64,000 bases of DNA. Origin: Mucilaginibacter tundrae. Its GTDB lineage: Bacteria > Bacteroidota > Bacteroidia > Sphingobacteriales > Sphingobacteriaceae. The position numbers were made by a program, and so were the translations under genes. The stretch is taken from NCBI RefSeq assembly GCF_013408825.1, contig NZ_JACCBZ010000001.1, positions 496,001-560,000 of the forward strand, in the 5' to 3' direction. The notes under the pieces are model-generated. The model was not told the origin of the DNA. It saw nothing but the letters and a program-made list of their open reading frames with translations, and did no database searches. This document shows positions 51,292 to 60,613 of this stretch, piece after piece; the stretch's first letter is position 1; each line of letters begins with the position of its first letter.

Positions 51292-51378
51292 TTGGCTTGT
51301 CACTAATAATTAATATCTTACAGCCTGTAACAAACCTGCACAAGTCAAAGTCTTATACAGGCAACCATAGCTTATAGC

Positions 51379-52614
51379 ATGCCGGTAAAAACCACGTATA
51401 AAGAAAATTTAGCCATAGCCCTAACCTCCATAAAGGGGAACAGGTTGCGCACGTCGCTTACCGCGCTCATTATTGCTATCGGTATAATGGCATTAGTGGG
51501 TATTTTAACGGCGATAGATGGCATCCGGCAGCAAACCAACAGTGCTTTTGCCGGTTTAGGCGCAAATTCCTTCACCATAGCGAATACCGCCGACCTGGGT
51601 TTCGGCAACGGCGGGCACCGGAAGGTTTATCCGCCGATAAGTTATGAGCAGGCCGTAAGCTTTAAACAAAAGTTTAGCCTCCCAACCGTTGTTACCATTA
51701 ACCTGAATGTAACGGGCACGGGCATTGTAAAATACGGCAGTGTTAAAACCAACCCAAACATATCGGTAGCTGGCACTACCGATGGTTACATGCAAACTAC
51801 AGGACATAAAATGGCTTATGGCCGTTTTTTCTCTTCGGATGAATTACTGCATGGGGAAAACGTAGTAGTTATTGGCGATGAGATAAAAGACAAGCTTTTT
51901 AAAAAGGACGATCCGGTTAATAAATCGATATTAATAGGTAACAACCGTTTTAAGGTTGTGGGTGTTTTTGAGAAAAAAGGATCGAGCATGGGCGCGGGCG
52001 ATAAATTTTGCGTGATACCCGTTTTAAAGGCTAAGCAAATTGATACGATTAGCAACCCTACTTTTAACGTTACGGTGATGGTTACCAGTCCGGAAGCGTT
52101 GGATGCTACCATTGGCGAAGCCACATCATTATTCAGAAATGTACGCGACCTGCATATCGGCAAGGAAGATAATTTTAATATCCAGCGGAGTGATTCTATT
52201 CAGAAACAATTGGCTGGCCAGTTAGATGGCATTACCGCGGGTGGCGTTGCCATTGGCGTTATTACCCTTGTTGGCGCCGCTATTGCATTAATGAATATTA
52301 TGTTGGTATCGGTTACAGAACGCACACGAGAAATAGGCTTGCGAAAAGCCATAGGCGCTACACCATCCATCATTCGTAAACAATTTTTAATTGAGGCAAT
52401 AGTAATATGCCTGATCGGTGGTGTCTTGGGGATATTTTTAGGGATGTTGATCGGCAACGTGGTAATTATACTAACTCAGGGAAGTTTTGTAGTGCCTTAT
52501 TTGTGGATAGGAATTGCTTTAGTAGTATGCACAGGTATAGGGTTGTTGTCGGGATTTTATCCGGCCAATAAAGCATCGAGATTAGATCCGGTTGAATCGT
52601 TGAGATACGAATAA
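51379..52614 (+). CDS. MacB-like ABC transporter permease (FtsX family)
   Basis: 411 residues. N-terminal helix about 22-46 (SLTALIIAIGIMALVGIL), a large MacB-type periplasmic domain (about 50-275), then three helices with the FtsX signature ALMNIMLVSVTERTREIGLRKAIGA (about 298-322) and a C-terminal DPVESLRYE. This is a half-pump that needs a separate ATPase, which is not next to it. The tolC-adaptor pair at 37585-40414 would be a logical partner but lies 11 kb away. Exports small molecules, peptides or lipoproteins; substrate unknown. Confidence 0.9.
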   Translation: MPVKTTYKENLAIALTSIKGNRLRTSLTALIIAIGIMALVGILTAIDGIRQQTNSAFAGLGANSFTIANTADLGFGNGGHRKVYPPISYEQAVSFKQKFSLPTVVTINLNVTGTGIVKYGSVKTNPNISVAGTTDGYMQTTGHKMAYGRFFSSDELLHGENVVVIGDEIKDKLFKKDDPVNKSILIGNNRFKVVGVFEKKGSSMGAGDKFCVIPVLKAKQIDTISNPTFNVTVMVTSPEALDATIGEATSLFRNVRDLHIGKEDNFNIQRSDSIQKQLAGQLDGITAGGVAIGVITLVGAAIALMNIMLVSVTERTREIGLRKAIGATPSIIRKQFLIEAIVICLIGGVLGIFLGMLIGNVVIILTQGSFVVPYLWIGIALVVCTGIGLLSGFYPANKASRLDPVESLRYE

Positions 52615-52670
52615 AAAGATTTAAGAGGACAGAACCAGGAATCAAGAATTTGGATTTCGATAAAAAAGAT

Positions 52671-52760
52671 TTGTCGTTCTGAGCATTGCGAAGAATCTTC
52701 TTCAATTGCAAAGTTCGCATACAGGGTGAAGAAGATTCTTCATTACATTCAGAATGACAA
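52671..52760. repeat. Dispersed hairpin repeat (TTGTCATT...AATGACAA family), copy 4
   Basis: Left arm begins TTGTCGTTCTGAG and runs through CGAAGAATCTTCTTC. Right arm runs GAAGAAGATTCTTC to CAGAATGACAA. Diverged in the middle. Lies between the convergent permease and cpsB-like genes. Confidence 0.75.
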
Positions 52761-52790
52761 GGTGAAAACGTTTCGCTCTGACTACCGGCT

Positions 52791-53549
52791 CTAACTACCC
52801 GACTTCTTTAACAGCATTATATTCTTCAAAGGGTATTCAAAAAGCAACTTTTCTACATAAGCGGTTCTTAACGCGTCATGAAATGCAGCGGCATGTTTTA
52901 AATGGTGCATATCGCTTGAGATGTAATCGATGAGTTGATTATCGATCAGACTTTCAGCAGTTACTTTTGCTTCTTTGCCATAATAGCCGGTCAGCGATAT
53001 GGTGTTTAATTGAAAATCGCATCCCCATGAGTGCATCATTTTATATTGATCCATAGTTAAATATGGGTACCGCTCGGGGTGGGCTAAAATTGGTTTATAA
53101 CCCAGGGTAACCAACTTTTGTATTACCTGTAAATAGTTTGGCGGCAGGTTTATAAACGAGAATTCAAAAAGCACGTGGTTATCGCCAAATACCATCAACT
53201 CTTTCTTATCGATGCGGGGCTCAAACGTTTCGTCGAAGTAATGTTCGGCGGCCGCCTCAATTTCAATATCAATTTGTTGCTTTTTCAGCTCAGCTTTAAG
53301 TATTTCGAGGGCGTTACCGATTGTTTGGGCGTTGTTGCGGTAAAAATCGACCATGATGTGCGGGGTAGCGATAATTTTTTTGATACCCACAGCCATCATC
53401 TTTCTTACAAGGATAACTGAGTCCTCTACATTTTGCGCGCCATCATCAATCCCTGGCAAAACATGGGAGTGCATATCTACAGCAATCGATTCGTAATTAA
53501 AAGTTACTTCCTTTTTATTACTGTTCTTCTTTTTAAATAACCCAAACAT
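52791..53549 (-). CDS. CpsB/YwqE-type tyrosine-protein phosphatase (PHP fold)
   Basis: 252 residues. Metal ligands are in DMHSHVLPGIDDGA (about 26-39), then TPHIM, AEHYFD, FEFSF, LAHPERY and SDMHHL, all in PHP order. Such enzymes dephosphorylate the BY-kinases that control capsule and exopolysaccharide chain length. It is last in a run ugd-uxs-galE-cpsB, 33 bases after galE, which fits a role in polysaccharide control. The matching kinase (Wzc) is not in the window. Cytosolic, Mn-dependent by family. Confidence 0.9.
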   Translation of the reverse strand: MFGLFKKKNSNKKEVTFNYESIAVDMHSHVLPGIDDGAQNVEDSVILVRKMMAVGIKKIIATPHIMVDFYRNNAQTIGNALEILKAELKKQQIDIEIEAAAEHYFDETFEPRIDKKELMVFGDNHVLFEFSFINLPPNYLQVIQKLVTLGYKPILAHPERYPYLTMDQYKMMHSWGCDFQLNTISLTGYYGKEAKVTAESLIDNQLIDYISSDMHHLKHAAAFHDALRTAYVEKLLFEYPLKNIMLLKKSGS

Positions 53550-53582
53550 GCTGCTTATACTTTATACCATTACAACCATTAA

Positions 53583-54608
53583 TTAGTTTAATGGGTTTTG
53601 GTTTATATATTTTTCCCATTCCCAGGCAGACTGCATCATATCGCCTATACCTAATGTTGCCGCCCAACCTAATTTTTTTGTTGATTTGGTTACATCGCCC
53701 CAAACCTGCTCTACATCACCTTCACGGCGGGGGCCGATGCTATAATTCAACTTAACACCCGTAGCGCTTTCAAACGCGTTGATGATCTGTAATACAGTAG
53801 TCCCCTGCCCTGTGCCAATGTTAAATACATCGTACCCGGCAAAATCAGGCTGTTCCATTAATTTTAACGCGGCAACATGTGCTTTAGCCAGATCAACTAC
53901 ATGAATGTAATCCCTAACGCAACTGCCGTCAGGTGTATTGTAATCATTGCCGAATACCGTAATTTTTTCGCGCTTGCCTATGGCTGTTTGCGTGATGAAT
54001 GGCACTAAGTTTTGCGGTACACCAATTGGCAACTCGCCAATTAAAGCGGACTCATGCGCCCCAACCGGGTTAAAATAGCGCAATGCAACTACCTTATAGT
54101 TACTGCCCGATGCGATCATGTCTTTCAAAATCTCTTCAGCAACCTGTTTAGTATTGCCGTAGGGCGATTGCGCCGCTTTTACGGGTGCATTTTCGGTAAC
54201 AGGCAATTCATCGGGCTGGCCGTAAACAGTGCAGCTTGATGAAAACACAAAATTCAGCGGTTTGCCATAATAGGCTTCCAACAAATTAAGCATTGACGAA
54301 AAATTGTTACGATAGTATTTTAACGGCTCACGAACAGATTCCCCAACAGCTTTATAAGCAGCGAAATGGATAATACCGGTAACATCAGACTCTTTTTCAG
54401 CTAATTCCTTTATTGCTATTTCATCGCGAAGATCAAGCTGATAAAAGGATGGTTTGTAGCCGATAATCTTAGTAAGCTGATCTAATATTTTAATATCAGA
54501 ATTAGACAAGTTATCAATGATAACTGGCTCGTAGCCCGAATTTACAAGCTCTACAACGGTATGTGAGCCGATAAATCCAAGCCCGCCGGTAACTAATATT
54601 TTAGCCAT
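53583..54608 (-). CDS. galE: UDP-glucose 4-epimerase
   Basis: 341 residues, extended SDR family. Interconverts UDP-glucose and UDP-galactose. NAD-binding GGLGFIG at residues 8-14, the catalytic SSSCTVYG and YGNTK (Tyr/Lys) follow, and RYFNPVGAHES is GalE-specific. It starts one base inside the uxs stop (TAATG), so the two are coupled. Supplies galactose units for the polysaccharide pathway with ugd and uxs. Confidence 0.95.
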   Translation of the reverse strand: MAKILVTGGLGFIGSHTVVELVNSGYEPVIIDNLSNSDIKILDQLTKIIGYKPSFYQLDLRDEIAIKELAEKESDVTGIIHFAAYKAVGESVREPLKYYRNNFSSMLNLLEAYYGKPLNFVFSSSCTVYGQPDELPVTENAPVKAAQSPYGNTKQVAEEILKDMIASGSNYKVVALRYFNPVGAHESALIGELPIGVPQNLVPFITQTAIGKREKITVFGNDYNTPDGSCVRDYIHVVDLAKAHVAALKLMEQPDFAGYDVFNIGTGQGTTVLQIINAFESATGVKLNYSIGPRREGDVEQVWGDVTKSTKKLGWAATLGIGDMMQSAWEWEKYINQNPLN

Positions 54609-55588
54609 TATTTGTTATAATAGGTAAAGTCTTTATGCAGAATTTCCTTTTCAGGCAATGATTTAAAGTACTCATAGGTAATTTTTAAACCTTCGCTGCG
54701 CGATACTTTTGGCTCCCAGCCTAAAATGGCCCTTGCCTTGGTAATATCCGGGCGGCGTTGTTTGGGGTCATCCGTAGGTAAAGGCAAGCTTATCATTTCC
54801 TGGTCGGTACCGGTTAATTTGATGATCTCATCGCCAAATTGCTTAATGGTGATCTCATCAGGGTTACCAATGTTCATTGGCTGCGCGTAGTCGCTATGCA
54901 ACAAACGGTAGATACCTTCTATCAGGTCATCTACATAACAAAATGAACGGGTTTGCGAGCCATCACCAAACATGGTTAACGGCTCGCCACGCAAAGCCTG
55001 GCCAATGAAAGCTGGCAACACACGCCCGTCATTTAGGCGCATCCGAGGACCATAAGTATTGAAAATACGTACGATGCGGGTTTCTAAACCATGGAAGGTA
55101 TGGTAAGCCATGGTGATAGCCTCCTGGAAACGTTTAGCCTCGTCATATACCCCGCGCGGGCCAACAGGGTTTACGTTGCCCCAGTATTCTTCAGGTTGTG
55201 GGTTTACATTCGGGTCACCATAAACTTCGGATGTTGAAGCAATCAGCATACGTGCATTTTTAGCACGGGCCAAACCCAACAGGTTGTGAGTACCTAATGA
55301 ACCAACTTTTAAAGTTTGGATTGGGATTTTCAGATAGTCAATAGGGCTTGCAGGCGACGCGAAATGCAATATATAATCCAACTCACCGGGTACGTATACA
55401 AATTTGGAAACATCGTGGTTATAAAACTCGAAATTTTCCAGTTTGAAAAGGTGCTCAATATTACGCAGGTCGCCTGTTATCAGGTTATCCATCGCGATTA
55501 CTTTATAGTCTTCCTTTATAAACCTATCGCATAAATGCGAGCCTAAAAAGCCGGCCGCACCGGTAATTAATATTGTTTTACGTGCCAT
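54608..55588 (-). CDS. UDP-glucuronate decarboxylase (UDP-xylose synthase)
   Basis: 326 residues, extended SDR. Converts UDP-glucuronate to UDP-xylose with bound [12 protein letters not shown] at the start, then [20 protein letters not shown], the YDEAKR catalytic Tyr/Lys (about 147-151) and [10 protein letters not shown], all characteristic of the UXS group rather than of dTDP-glucose dehydratases. Its ATG abuts the ugd stop with no gap (TAAATG). It consumes the product of ugd, so the order of the operon matches the order of the pathway. Confidence 0.94.
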   Translation of the reverse strand: MARKTILITGAAGFLGSHLCDRFIKEDYKVIAMDNLITGDLRNIEHLFKLENFEFYNHDVSKFVYVPGELDYILHFASPASPIDYLKIPIQTLKVGSLGTHNLLGLARAKNARMLIASTSEVYGDPNVNPQPEEYWGNVNPVGPRGVYDEAKRFQEAITMAYHTFHGLETRIVRIFNTYGPRMRLNDGRVLPAFIGQALRGEPLTMFGDGSQTRSFCYVDDLIEGIYRLLHSDYAQPMNIGNPDEITIKQFGDEIIKLTGTDQEMISLPLPTDDPKQRRPDITKARAILGWEPKVSRSEGLKITYEYFKSLPEKEILHKDFTYYNK

Positions 55589-56899
55589 TTAGCTAACTAC
55601 TTTTCTGCCTATACTGTTATAATAAAACCCACATTCTTTTACCCTGTCCAAATCGTACAAGTTACGACCGTCAAAAATAACCGGTGCTTTTAATTTTTCT
55701 TTCATGAATTCGAAATCCGGGGTACGGAAAACAGACCATTCAGTGATGATCAATAACGCATCTGCACCATCAAGCGCATCGTAACGGTTGGTTGCATAGC
55801 TAATTTTATCGCCTAATATTTTTTTAACGTTTGGCATACCTTCAGGGTCAAAAGCAATCACTTCGGCGCCATCTTTTAACAATTCATCAATGATGTACAA
55901 AGCAGGGGCTTCACGTATATCATCTGTTTCCGGTTTAAAGGCCAGACCCCAAAGCGCGAATTTTTTTCCTTTTAAACCATCTTTATAATAATCCCTTAGT
56001 TTTTCAACCAGTATTTTTTTCTGGATCTCGTTAACATCCATTACGGCGTTCAGGATCTTGAAATCGTACTTTTTTTCTTCGGCTGATTTTGCCAGCGCTT
56101 GCACATCCTTAGGGAAGCAACTGCCGCCATAACCAATACCCGAGAATAAGAAACGCTTGCCAATGCGCTCATCGGCACCAATACCGCGTCTTACCATATC
56201 CACATCGGCACCAACCAGTTCGCACAGGTTGGCAACCTCGTTCATAAACGATATTTTGGTAGCCAGGAAAGAGTTGGCAGCATATTTAGTAAGTTCCGAA
56301 GAACGCTCGTCCATAAAAATAACCGGGTTGCCCTGGCGTACATAAGGCGCGTAAAGTTCCGCCATTAATTTACGTGCGCGTTCGTCCATAGTACCAACTA
56401 CTACGCGGTCGGGTTTCATGAAATCTTCAACGGCAACCCCTTCGCGTAAAAATTCAGGATTTGATACTACCGCGCATTCAACAGTTGTGTTTTCATTTAA
56501 AACCGCTTTAACTTTATCGGCAGTGCCAACCGGTACGGTTGATTTGGTTACGATAACTTTATAATCCTTAACCAGTTTAGCAATATCCTTAGCCGCGCCT
56601 AATACATAACTTAAGTCGGCAGAGCCATCTCCACCCGGAGGGGTTGGCAAAGCCAGGAAAATGATCTTAGCGTCAGCTATCGCATCGGCCAGGTTTGTGG
56701 TAAACTGCAGCCTGTTTTCGGATATATTACGATGGAAAAGAATTTCAAGCCCTGGCTCATAAATCGGCAGCTGGCCTTCTTTCATCATTTTAACTTTTTG
56801 TTCGTTAATATCAACACAAGTTACCTGGTTGCCTGTTTCTGCTAAACAAGTACCTGTAACCAGCCCAACGTAACCTGTTCCTACAACAGCTATTTTCAT
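55589..56899 (-). CDS. ugd: UDP-glucose 6-dehydrogenase
   Basis: 436 residues. Oxidises UDP-glucose to UDP-glucuronate with two NAD. N-terminal GTGYVGLVTG (residues 7-16), the TKSTVPVGTADK substrate segment, the catalytic Cys in GGSCFPKD (about 259-266) and the C-terminal GLAFKPETDDIREAP are all intact. First gene of ugd-uxs-galE(-cpsB). Divergent from waaA across 59 bases, so envelope polysaccharide and LPS-core genes share a promoter region. Confidence 0.96.
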   Translation of the reverse strand: MKIAVVGTGYVGLVTGTCLAETGNQVTCVDINEQKVKMMKEGQLPIYEPGLEILFHRNISENRLQFTTNLADAIADAKIIFLALPTPPGGDGSADLSYVLGAAKDIAKLVKDYKVIVTKSTVPVGTADKVKAVLNENTTVECAVVSNPEFLREGVAVEDFMKPDRVVVGTMDERARKLMAELYAPYVRQGNPVIFMDERSSELTKYAANSFLATKISFMNEVANLCELVGADVDMVRRGIGADERIGKRFLFSGIGYGGSCFPKDVQALAKSAEEKKYDFKILNAVMDVNEIQKKILVEKLRDYYKDGLKGKKFALWGLAFKPETDDIREAPALYIIDELLKDGAEVIAFDPEGMPNVKKILGDKISYATNRYDALDGADALLIITEWSVFRTPDFEFMKEKLKAPVIFDGRNLYDLDRVKECGFYYNSIGRKVVS

Positions 56900-56958
56900 A
56901 AAGATGTATTGTAATAATGTTATACTTTTATAGCGACGAAGATAATCAAATCAAAATA

Positions 56959-58176
56959 ATGCTGCTAATATATAATATAGGTATCAATTTATATTTCTGC
57001 GCTATATATGTTGCCTCTTTTTTCAATAAGAAAGCCAAGCTTTGGCTCACAGGGCGCAACAACATTGCTTACAAAAAGTTTGAAAAAAGCACCTGGTTTC
57101 ACTTTGCCTCGTTAGGCGAGTTTGAGCAGGGCAGGTCTTTGCTGGAACATGTAAGAAAACATCAGCCTGAAACAAAGATAGTGGTAACGTTCTTTTCACC
57201 ATCGGGTTATGAGATCAGGAAGAATACGCCCCTGGCAGATGCGGTTTACTATTTACCACTTGATACCGCAGCCAATGCCCGTGCATTTATAGAAGTCATA
57301 AATCCGTCTGTAGCTGTATTTACTAAATATGAGTATTGGTATCATTATTTTAATCAGCTGCATAAAAAACAGGTACCGCTATATGTTATTTCAGGGATAT
57401 TCAGGTCTGGGCAGGTGTTTTTTAAATGGTATGGTGGTTTGCATCGCAGGATGCTTGGCTTTGTAACTTACTTTTTTGTGCAGGATACAGCCTCTAAGGA
57501 ATTGCTGCAAGCCGTTGGCGTAAGTAACGTGGAGGTCAGTGGCGATACCCGTTTCGACAGGGTTTGGGCGAACGCACAGCACCCTACCGAGCTGCCCCTA
57601 ATCGATCAATTTAAAAACGACCATAAACTATTTATAGCCGGCAGTACCTGGCCTGAGGATGAGGCGTTAGTAGCTGCATTGGTAAAAGACTACGCGGATT
57701 GGAAATTCATTTTCGCGCCGCATGAAATTGGCGAGGAAAAAATTGCAAAACTGATTGATTTACTGCCCTTAAATTCAGTGATCAGGTATTCGCGGATCGC
57801 GGATAACCAATTATCGCTTAATAATTATCAAACACTCATCATTGATAATATAGGAATGCTATCATCATTATATCAATATGCCGATGTGGCTTTTATTGGC
57901 GGAGGCTTTGGCGTGGGGATACATAACACATTGGAGGCGGCGGCTTTTGGTTTGCCGGTGATATTCGGGCCAAAGTATGATAAATTTAAGGAGGCTAAGG
58001 ATCTGATCAGCATTAAAGGCGGCTATTGTATTAATGACGAACCCGAACTAAAAGCTACAGTAGCTTATATTACAGAAGATATACAGCGCTATAATACGGT
58101 TTGCCAAGTAGTGAGGGATTATGTAAAGGAAAATACCGGGGCTACGAAAACAATCGCGGATCATATTCATTTATAA
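56959..58176 (+). CDS. waaA: 3-deoxy-D-manno-octulosonic acid transferase (Kdo transferase)
   Basis: 405 residues from MLLIYNIGIN; the frame is open upstream but relatives start here, and a near-consensus -7 box TACTTTTA (56923-56930) precedes it. GT30 family: an N-terminal membrane anchor (about 1-22), the catalytic ASLGEFEQG (about 46-54), PSGYEIRK, and the C-terminal nucleotide-sugar domain with FAPHEI and FGPKYDKFKEA. It adds Kdo to lipid A precursor at the inner membrane. The acyltransferase follows after 6 bases. Confidence 0.93.
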   Translation: MLLIYNIGINLYFCAIYVASFFNKKAKLWLTGRNNIAYKKFEKSTWFHFASLGEFEQGRSLLEHVRKHQPETKIVVTFFSPSGYEIRKNTPLADAVYYLPLDTAANARAFIEVINPSVAVFTKYEYWYHYFNQLHKKQVPLYVISGIFRSGQVFFKWYGGLHRRMLGFVTYFFVQDTASKELLQAVGVSNVEVSGDTRFDRVWANAQHPTELPLIDQFKNDHKLFIAGSTWPEDEALVAALVKDYADWKFIFAPHEIGEEKIAKLIDLLPLNSVIRYSRIADNQLSLNNYQTLIIDNIGMLSSLYQYADVAFIGGGFGVGIHNTLEAAAFGLPVIFGPKYDKFKEAKDLISIKGGYCINDEPELKATVAYITEDIQRYNTVCQVVRDYVKENTGATKTIADHIHL

Positions 58177-58182
58177 TCGGTT

Positions 58183-58815
58183 ATGATCTATCCAAAGCAA
58201 AACGGCATCCTATTTTGGTTTTTTAAATGGTATGTGAAACGGATAGCTAGAAGGCATTTTGATAAAATAATTTTTGACGAAATTAGTCTTGATGCTTCAA
58301 AACCCATCCTTTTAATAGCCAACCACTTTAGTTTTTGGGATTCGCTGATCATATTTTGTGTGAATGAACGCCTGTTTAAAAAAAAGGCATATGTAATGGT
58401 TTTGGAGGAGACTATGCGCAAGGATCGTTTTTTAAAATACGGCGGTGCGTTTTCGGTGGGCAAAAAGCCAAGAGATGTAATTGAATCATTAAACTATGCC
58501 GCGGGGTTATTAAATGATCCCGGTAATTTAGTGTTGATGTTTCCGCAAGGCAAATTGTACCCCAACTTTGTGGAGCAAGTGCATTTTAAGAGGGGGGTGT
58601 TAAACATCATCCAAAAAACAAATCCGAATGTGCAACTGGTGTTTGCAGCTACATTTGTTCAGTACTTTAAACACAAAAAACCCACCGCGACCGTTAATTT
58701 AAAACAAGAAACTGTAAATTATGCCGATAAAACCATTAATGATTTACAACAGGCCTACCAGCAACATTACACCGCGTCAAAGCTGCTGCAAACCGAAATA
58801 GATATTGAACAGTGA
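58183..58815 (+). CDS. PlsC-type 1-acyltransferase, possibly carotenoid-glycoside acylating
   Basis: 210 residues. The acyltransferase motif HX4D is NHFSFWD (about 46-52); the later FPQGK motif has Gln in place of the usual Glu of FPEGT. The N-terminus is basic with a short hydrophobic stretch. Family members acylate lysophosphatidate, ornithine lipids or, in Chlorobi and some Bacteroidota, carotenoid glycosides (CruD). Sitting directly before a GT2 and cruF gene, the last is plausible but not proven; the adjacent waaA offers lipid A as the alternative. It overlaps the GT2 start by 4 bases (GTGA). Confidence 0.75.
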   Translation: MIYPKQNGILFWFFKWYVKRIARRHFDKIIFDEISLDASKPILLIANHFSFWDSLIIFCVNERLFKKKAYVMVLEETMRKDRFLKYGGAFSVGKKPRDVIESLNYAAGLLNDPGNLVLMFPQGKLYPNFVEQVHFKRGVLNIIQKTNPNVQLVFAATFVQYFKHKKPTATVNLKQETVNYADKTINDLQQAYQQHYTASKLLQTEIDIEQ

Positions 58816-59900
58816 TCATAGCCATTTTTATAACATTCATTTTTATTGTATTGCGGTTTACGGTTACGCTGTTCAATTTTATATCGAACCCAAAATTGCC
58901 GCATATTAAAAGCCCGTATAGGCAATTGGTATCTGTTTTAATACCGGTACGTAACGAACAGGATAATATTTTAGCGCTGTTGGAATCCATCTATGATCAG
59001 GATTATACCGAATACGAGGTAATCATTTTAGATGATGGTTCGGATGACAATACTTACAATATCTGTGAAGTGTTCGCGTCAAAGCATCACCAATTCAGGG
59101 TAATGAAAGGTAAAAAACTACCGCATGACTGGCTGGGTAAAAATTATGCCTGCTATCAGCTTGCTAAAGAGGCAAAAGGAGATTATTTTTTATTTTTAGA
59201 TGCTGATGAAAAAGTTAATGATAGCTTATTAAACAGCGCTGTTCATCGTATGCGGCTATATAACCTTGGTTTGCTGAGCCTGTTTACCAACCAGCAAATG
59301 GACACGTTTGGCGAAAAAGCAGTTGTGCCGTTAATGCATTATATTTTATTGAACCTGTTACCGCTTAGGCTGGTTTACCTGGTTAAAAACAGCACCGTCG
59401 CAGCAGCAAGCGGGCAATTTATGCTGTTTGATGCGGCGATATACCGAAAAAACGAATGGCACAAACAAGTTAAGGACCGGGTGGTTGAGGATGTGGAAAT
59501 TATGCGTATCGTAAAATCGTCAGGCTATAATGGCGAGGCCTTACTGGCTAATGGCATGATCAGCTGCCGCATGTACAAAAGTTATACCGAGGCGGTGAAT
59601 GGTTTCAGTAAGAATTTTTTGGCGGGGTTTAATTATAGCATTATAACGTTGCTCATTTACCTGGTTATTATTATTGGCGGGCCGATGATTGTTATGATGA
59701 CCCTTAATTTACAACTGATCGTGTTTATGATCGGCTTAATTATACTTACCCGTATTATGATATCATTATCCGCAAGCCAAAATGCCTGGCTAAACGTGTT
59801 GCTACATCCGCTGCAAATGATCAACCTAACTATTATTGCTTTTATGGCGATACAGAAACATCTAACCAAAACAACGGTGTGGAAAGGTCGCCAGGTTTGA
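58812..59900 (+). CDS. GT2 membrane glycosyltransferase, CrtQ/CruC-like
   Basis: 362 residues from a GTG that overlaps the previous stop (GTGA). N-terminal helix (about 1-20). The GT-A catalytic domain has VLIPVRNEQDNI (about 38), DDGSDDNT, the metal site FLDADE (about 130) and the base in VVEDVEIMR (about 235). Three C-terminal helices follow. This layout is that of carotenoid glycosyltransferases of the CrtQ/CruC kind, and cruF follows directly. It would attach a sugar to a tertiary hydroxyl made by CruF. Other membrane GT2 acceptors cannot be excluded. Confidence 0.8.
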   Translation: MIIAIFITFIFIVLRFTVTLFNFISNPKLPHIKSPYRQLVSVLIPVRNEQDNILALLESIYDQDYTEYEVIILDDGSDDNTYNICEVFASKHHQFRVMKGKKLPHDWLGKNYACYQLAKEAKGDYFLFLDADEKVNDSLLNSAVHRMRLYNLGLLSLFTNQQMDTFGEKAVVPLMHYILLNLLPLRLVYLVKNSTVAAASGQFMLFDAAIYRKNEWHKQVKDRVVEDVEIMRIVKSSGYNGEALLANGMISCRMYKSYTEAVNGFSKNFLAGFNYSIITLLIYLVIIIGGPMIVMMTLNLQLIVFMIGLIILTRIMISLSASQNAWLNVLLHPLQMINLTIIAFMAIQKHLTKTTVWKGRQV

Positions 59901-60550
59901 AACTAAACCCTCACGAATCTACCCGAAGGGAGCAAGCCCTGCTTATTTTGGTTATTATAATATTCCATGTAGTTGGGCTAATTGGTTTCGCGGTTCCAAC
60001 CATGCGCCCGCTTTTTTTACAGATAGTGCCCTGGCATATATTACTGATGCTAATAGTGATTGTTTGCAGCCACCGCCCAACGGAGGGGAAATTTATTTTA
60101 TTTGCCCTGCTTATATTTGTGAGCAGTATTATTTTGGAGTGGATAGGTGTGCATAGGGGTTGGATTTTCGGTAATTATAGCTACGGGCAAACTTTAGGCG
60201 TTAAAGCAGATGAAATCCCTTTAATTATTGGTGTGAATTGGTTTCTGCTGATCTACTCGGCAGGTGTATTAATGCAGCGCACAAGGATCAGGAGTACATT
60301 AATAAGGGTAATTGTTGGCGCTATTATTTTAGTGCTGCTGGATTTGATCATTGAACCTGTAGCGCAACACTTTGATTACTGGCATTGGAGCGATAATACT
60401 GTCCCGCTTAAAAATTATCTCGACTGGTTTTTGATGAGCGGCGTAATGCTTTTTGTTTTTGAGAAGGCTGGTTTTAAAAAGCAAGGTGTTGTTGCACCGG
60501 TATTTTTGTTAGTGCAGTTTGTGTTTTTTTTGATGCTACTGTTGATTTAA
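59897..60550 (+). CDS. cruF: CruF-like carotenoid 1',2'-hydratase
   Basis: 217 residues starting at a TTG that overlaps the GT2 stop by 4 bases (TTGA), the same style of overlap as the gene before; a GTG at 59879 is the alternative. Six or seven membrane helices. Conserved polar residues typical of the family appear as EWIGVHRGWIFGNYSYG (about 84-100), GVNWFL and DLIIEPVAQHFDYWHW (about 152-167). The family adds water across the end double bond of gamma-carotene-type pigments, giving the hydroxyl used for glycosylation. Fits the GT2/acyltransferase neighbours. Confidence 0.85.
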   Translation: MKLNPHESTRREQALLILVIIIFHVVGLIGFAVPTMRPLFLQIVPWHILLMLIVIVCSHRPTEGKFILFALLIFVSSIILEWIGVHRGWIFGNYSYGQTLGVKADEIPLIIGVNWFLLIYSAGVLMQRTRIRSTLIRVIVGAIILVLLDLIIEPVAQHFDYWHWSDNTVPLKNYLDWFLMSGVMLFVFEKAGFKKQGVVAPVFLLVQFVFFLMLLLI

Positions 60551-60598
60551 TAATTGTCATTGCCTTTAAAGCATTATACCAATTGATTTTTTTTAATG

Positions 60599-60606
60599 TA
60601 ATTTTG
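60599..60606 (+). promoter_or_regulatory. -7 promoter box for ispH
   Basis: TAATTTTG, exact consensus, 7 bases before the ATG at 60614. No TTTG at the ideal distance, so ispH may be only partly independent of the operon before it. Confidence 0.6.
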
Positions 60607-60613
60607 TACAATA

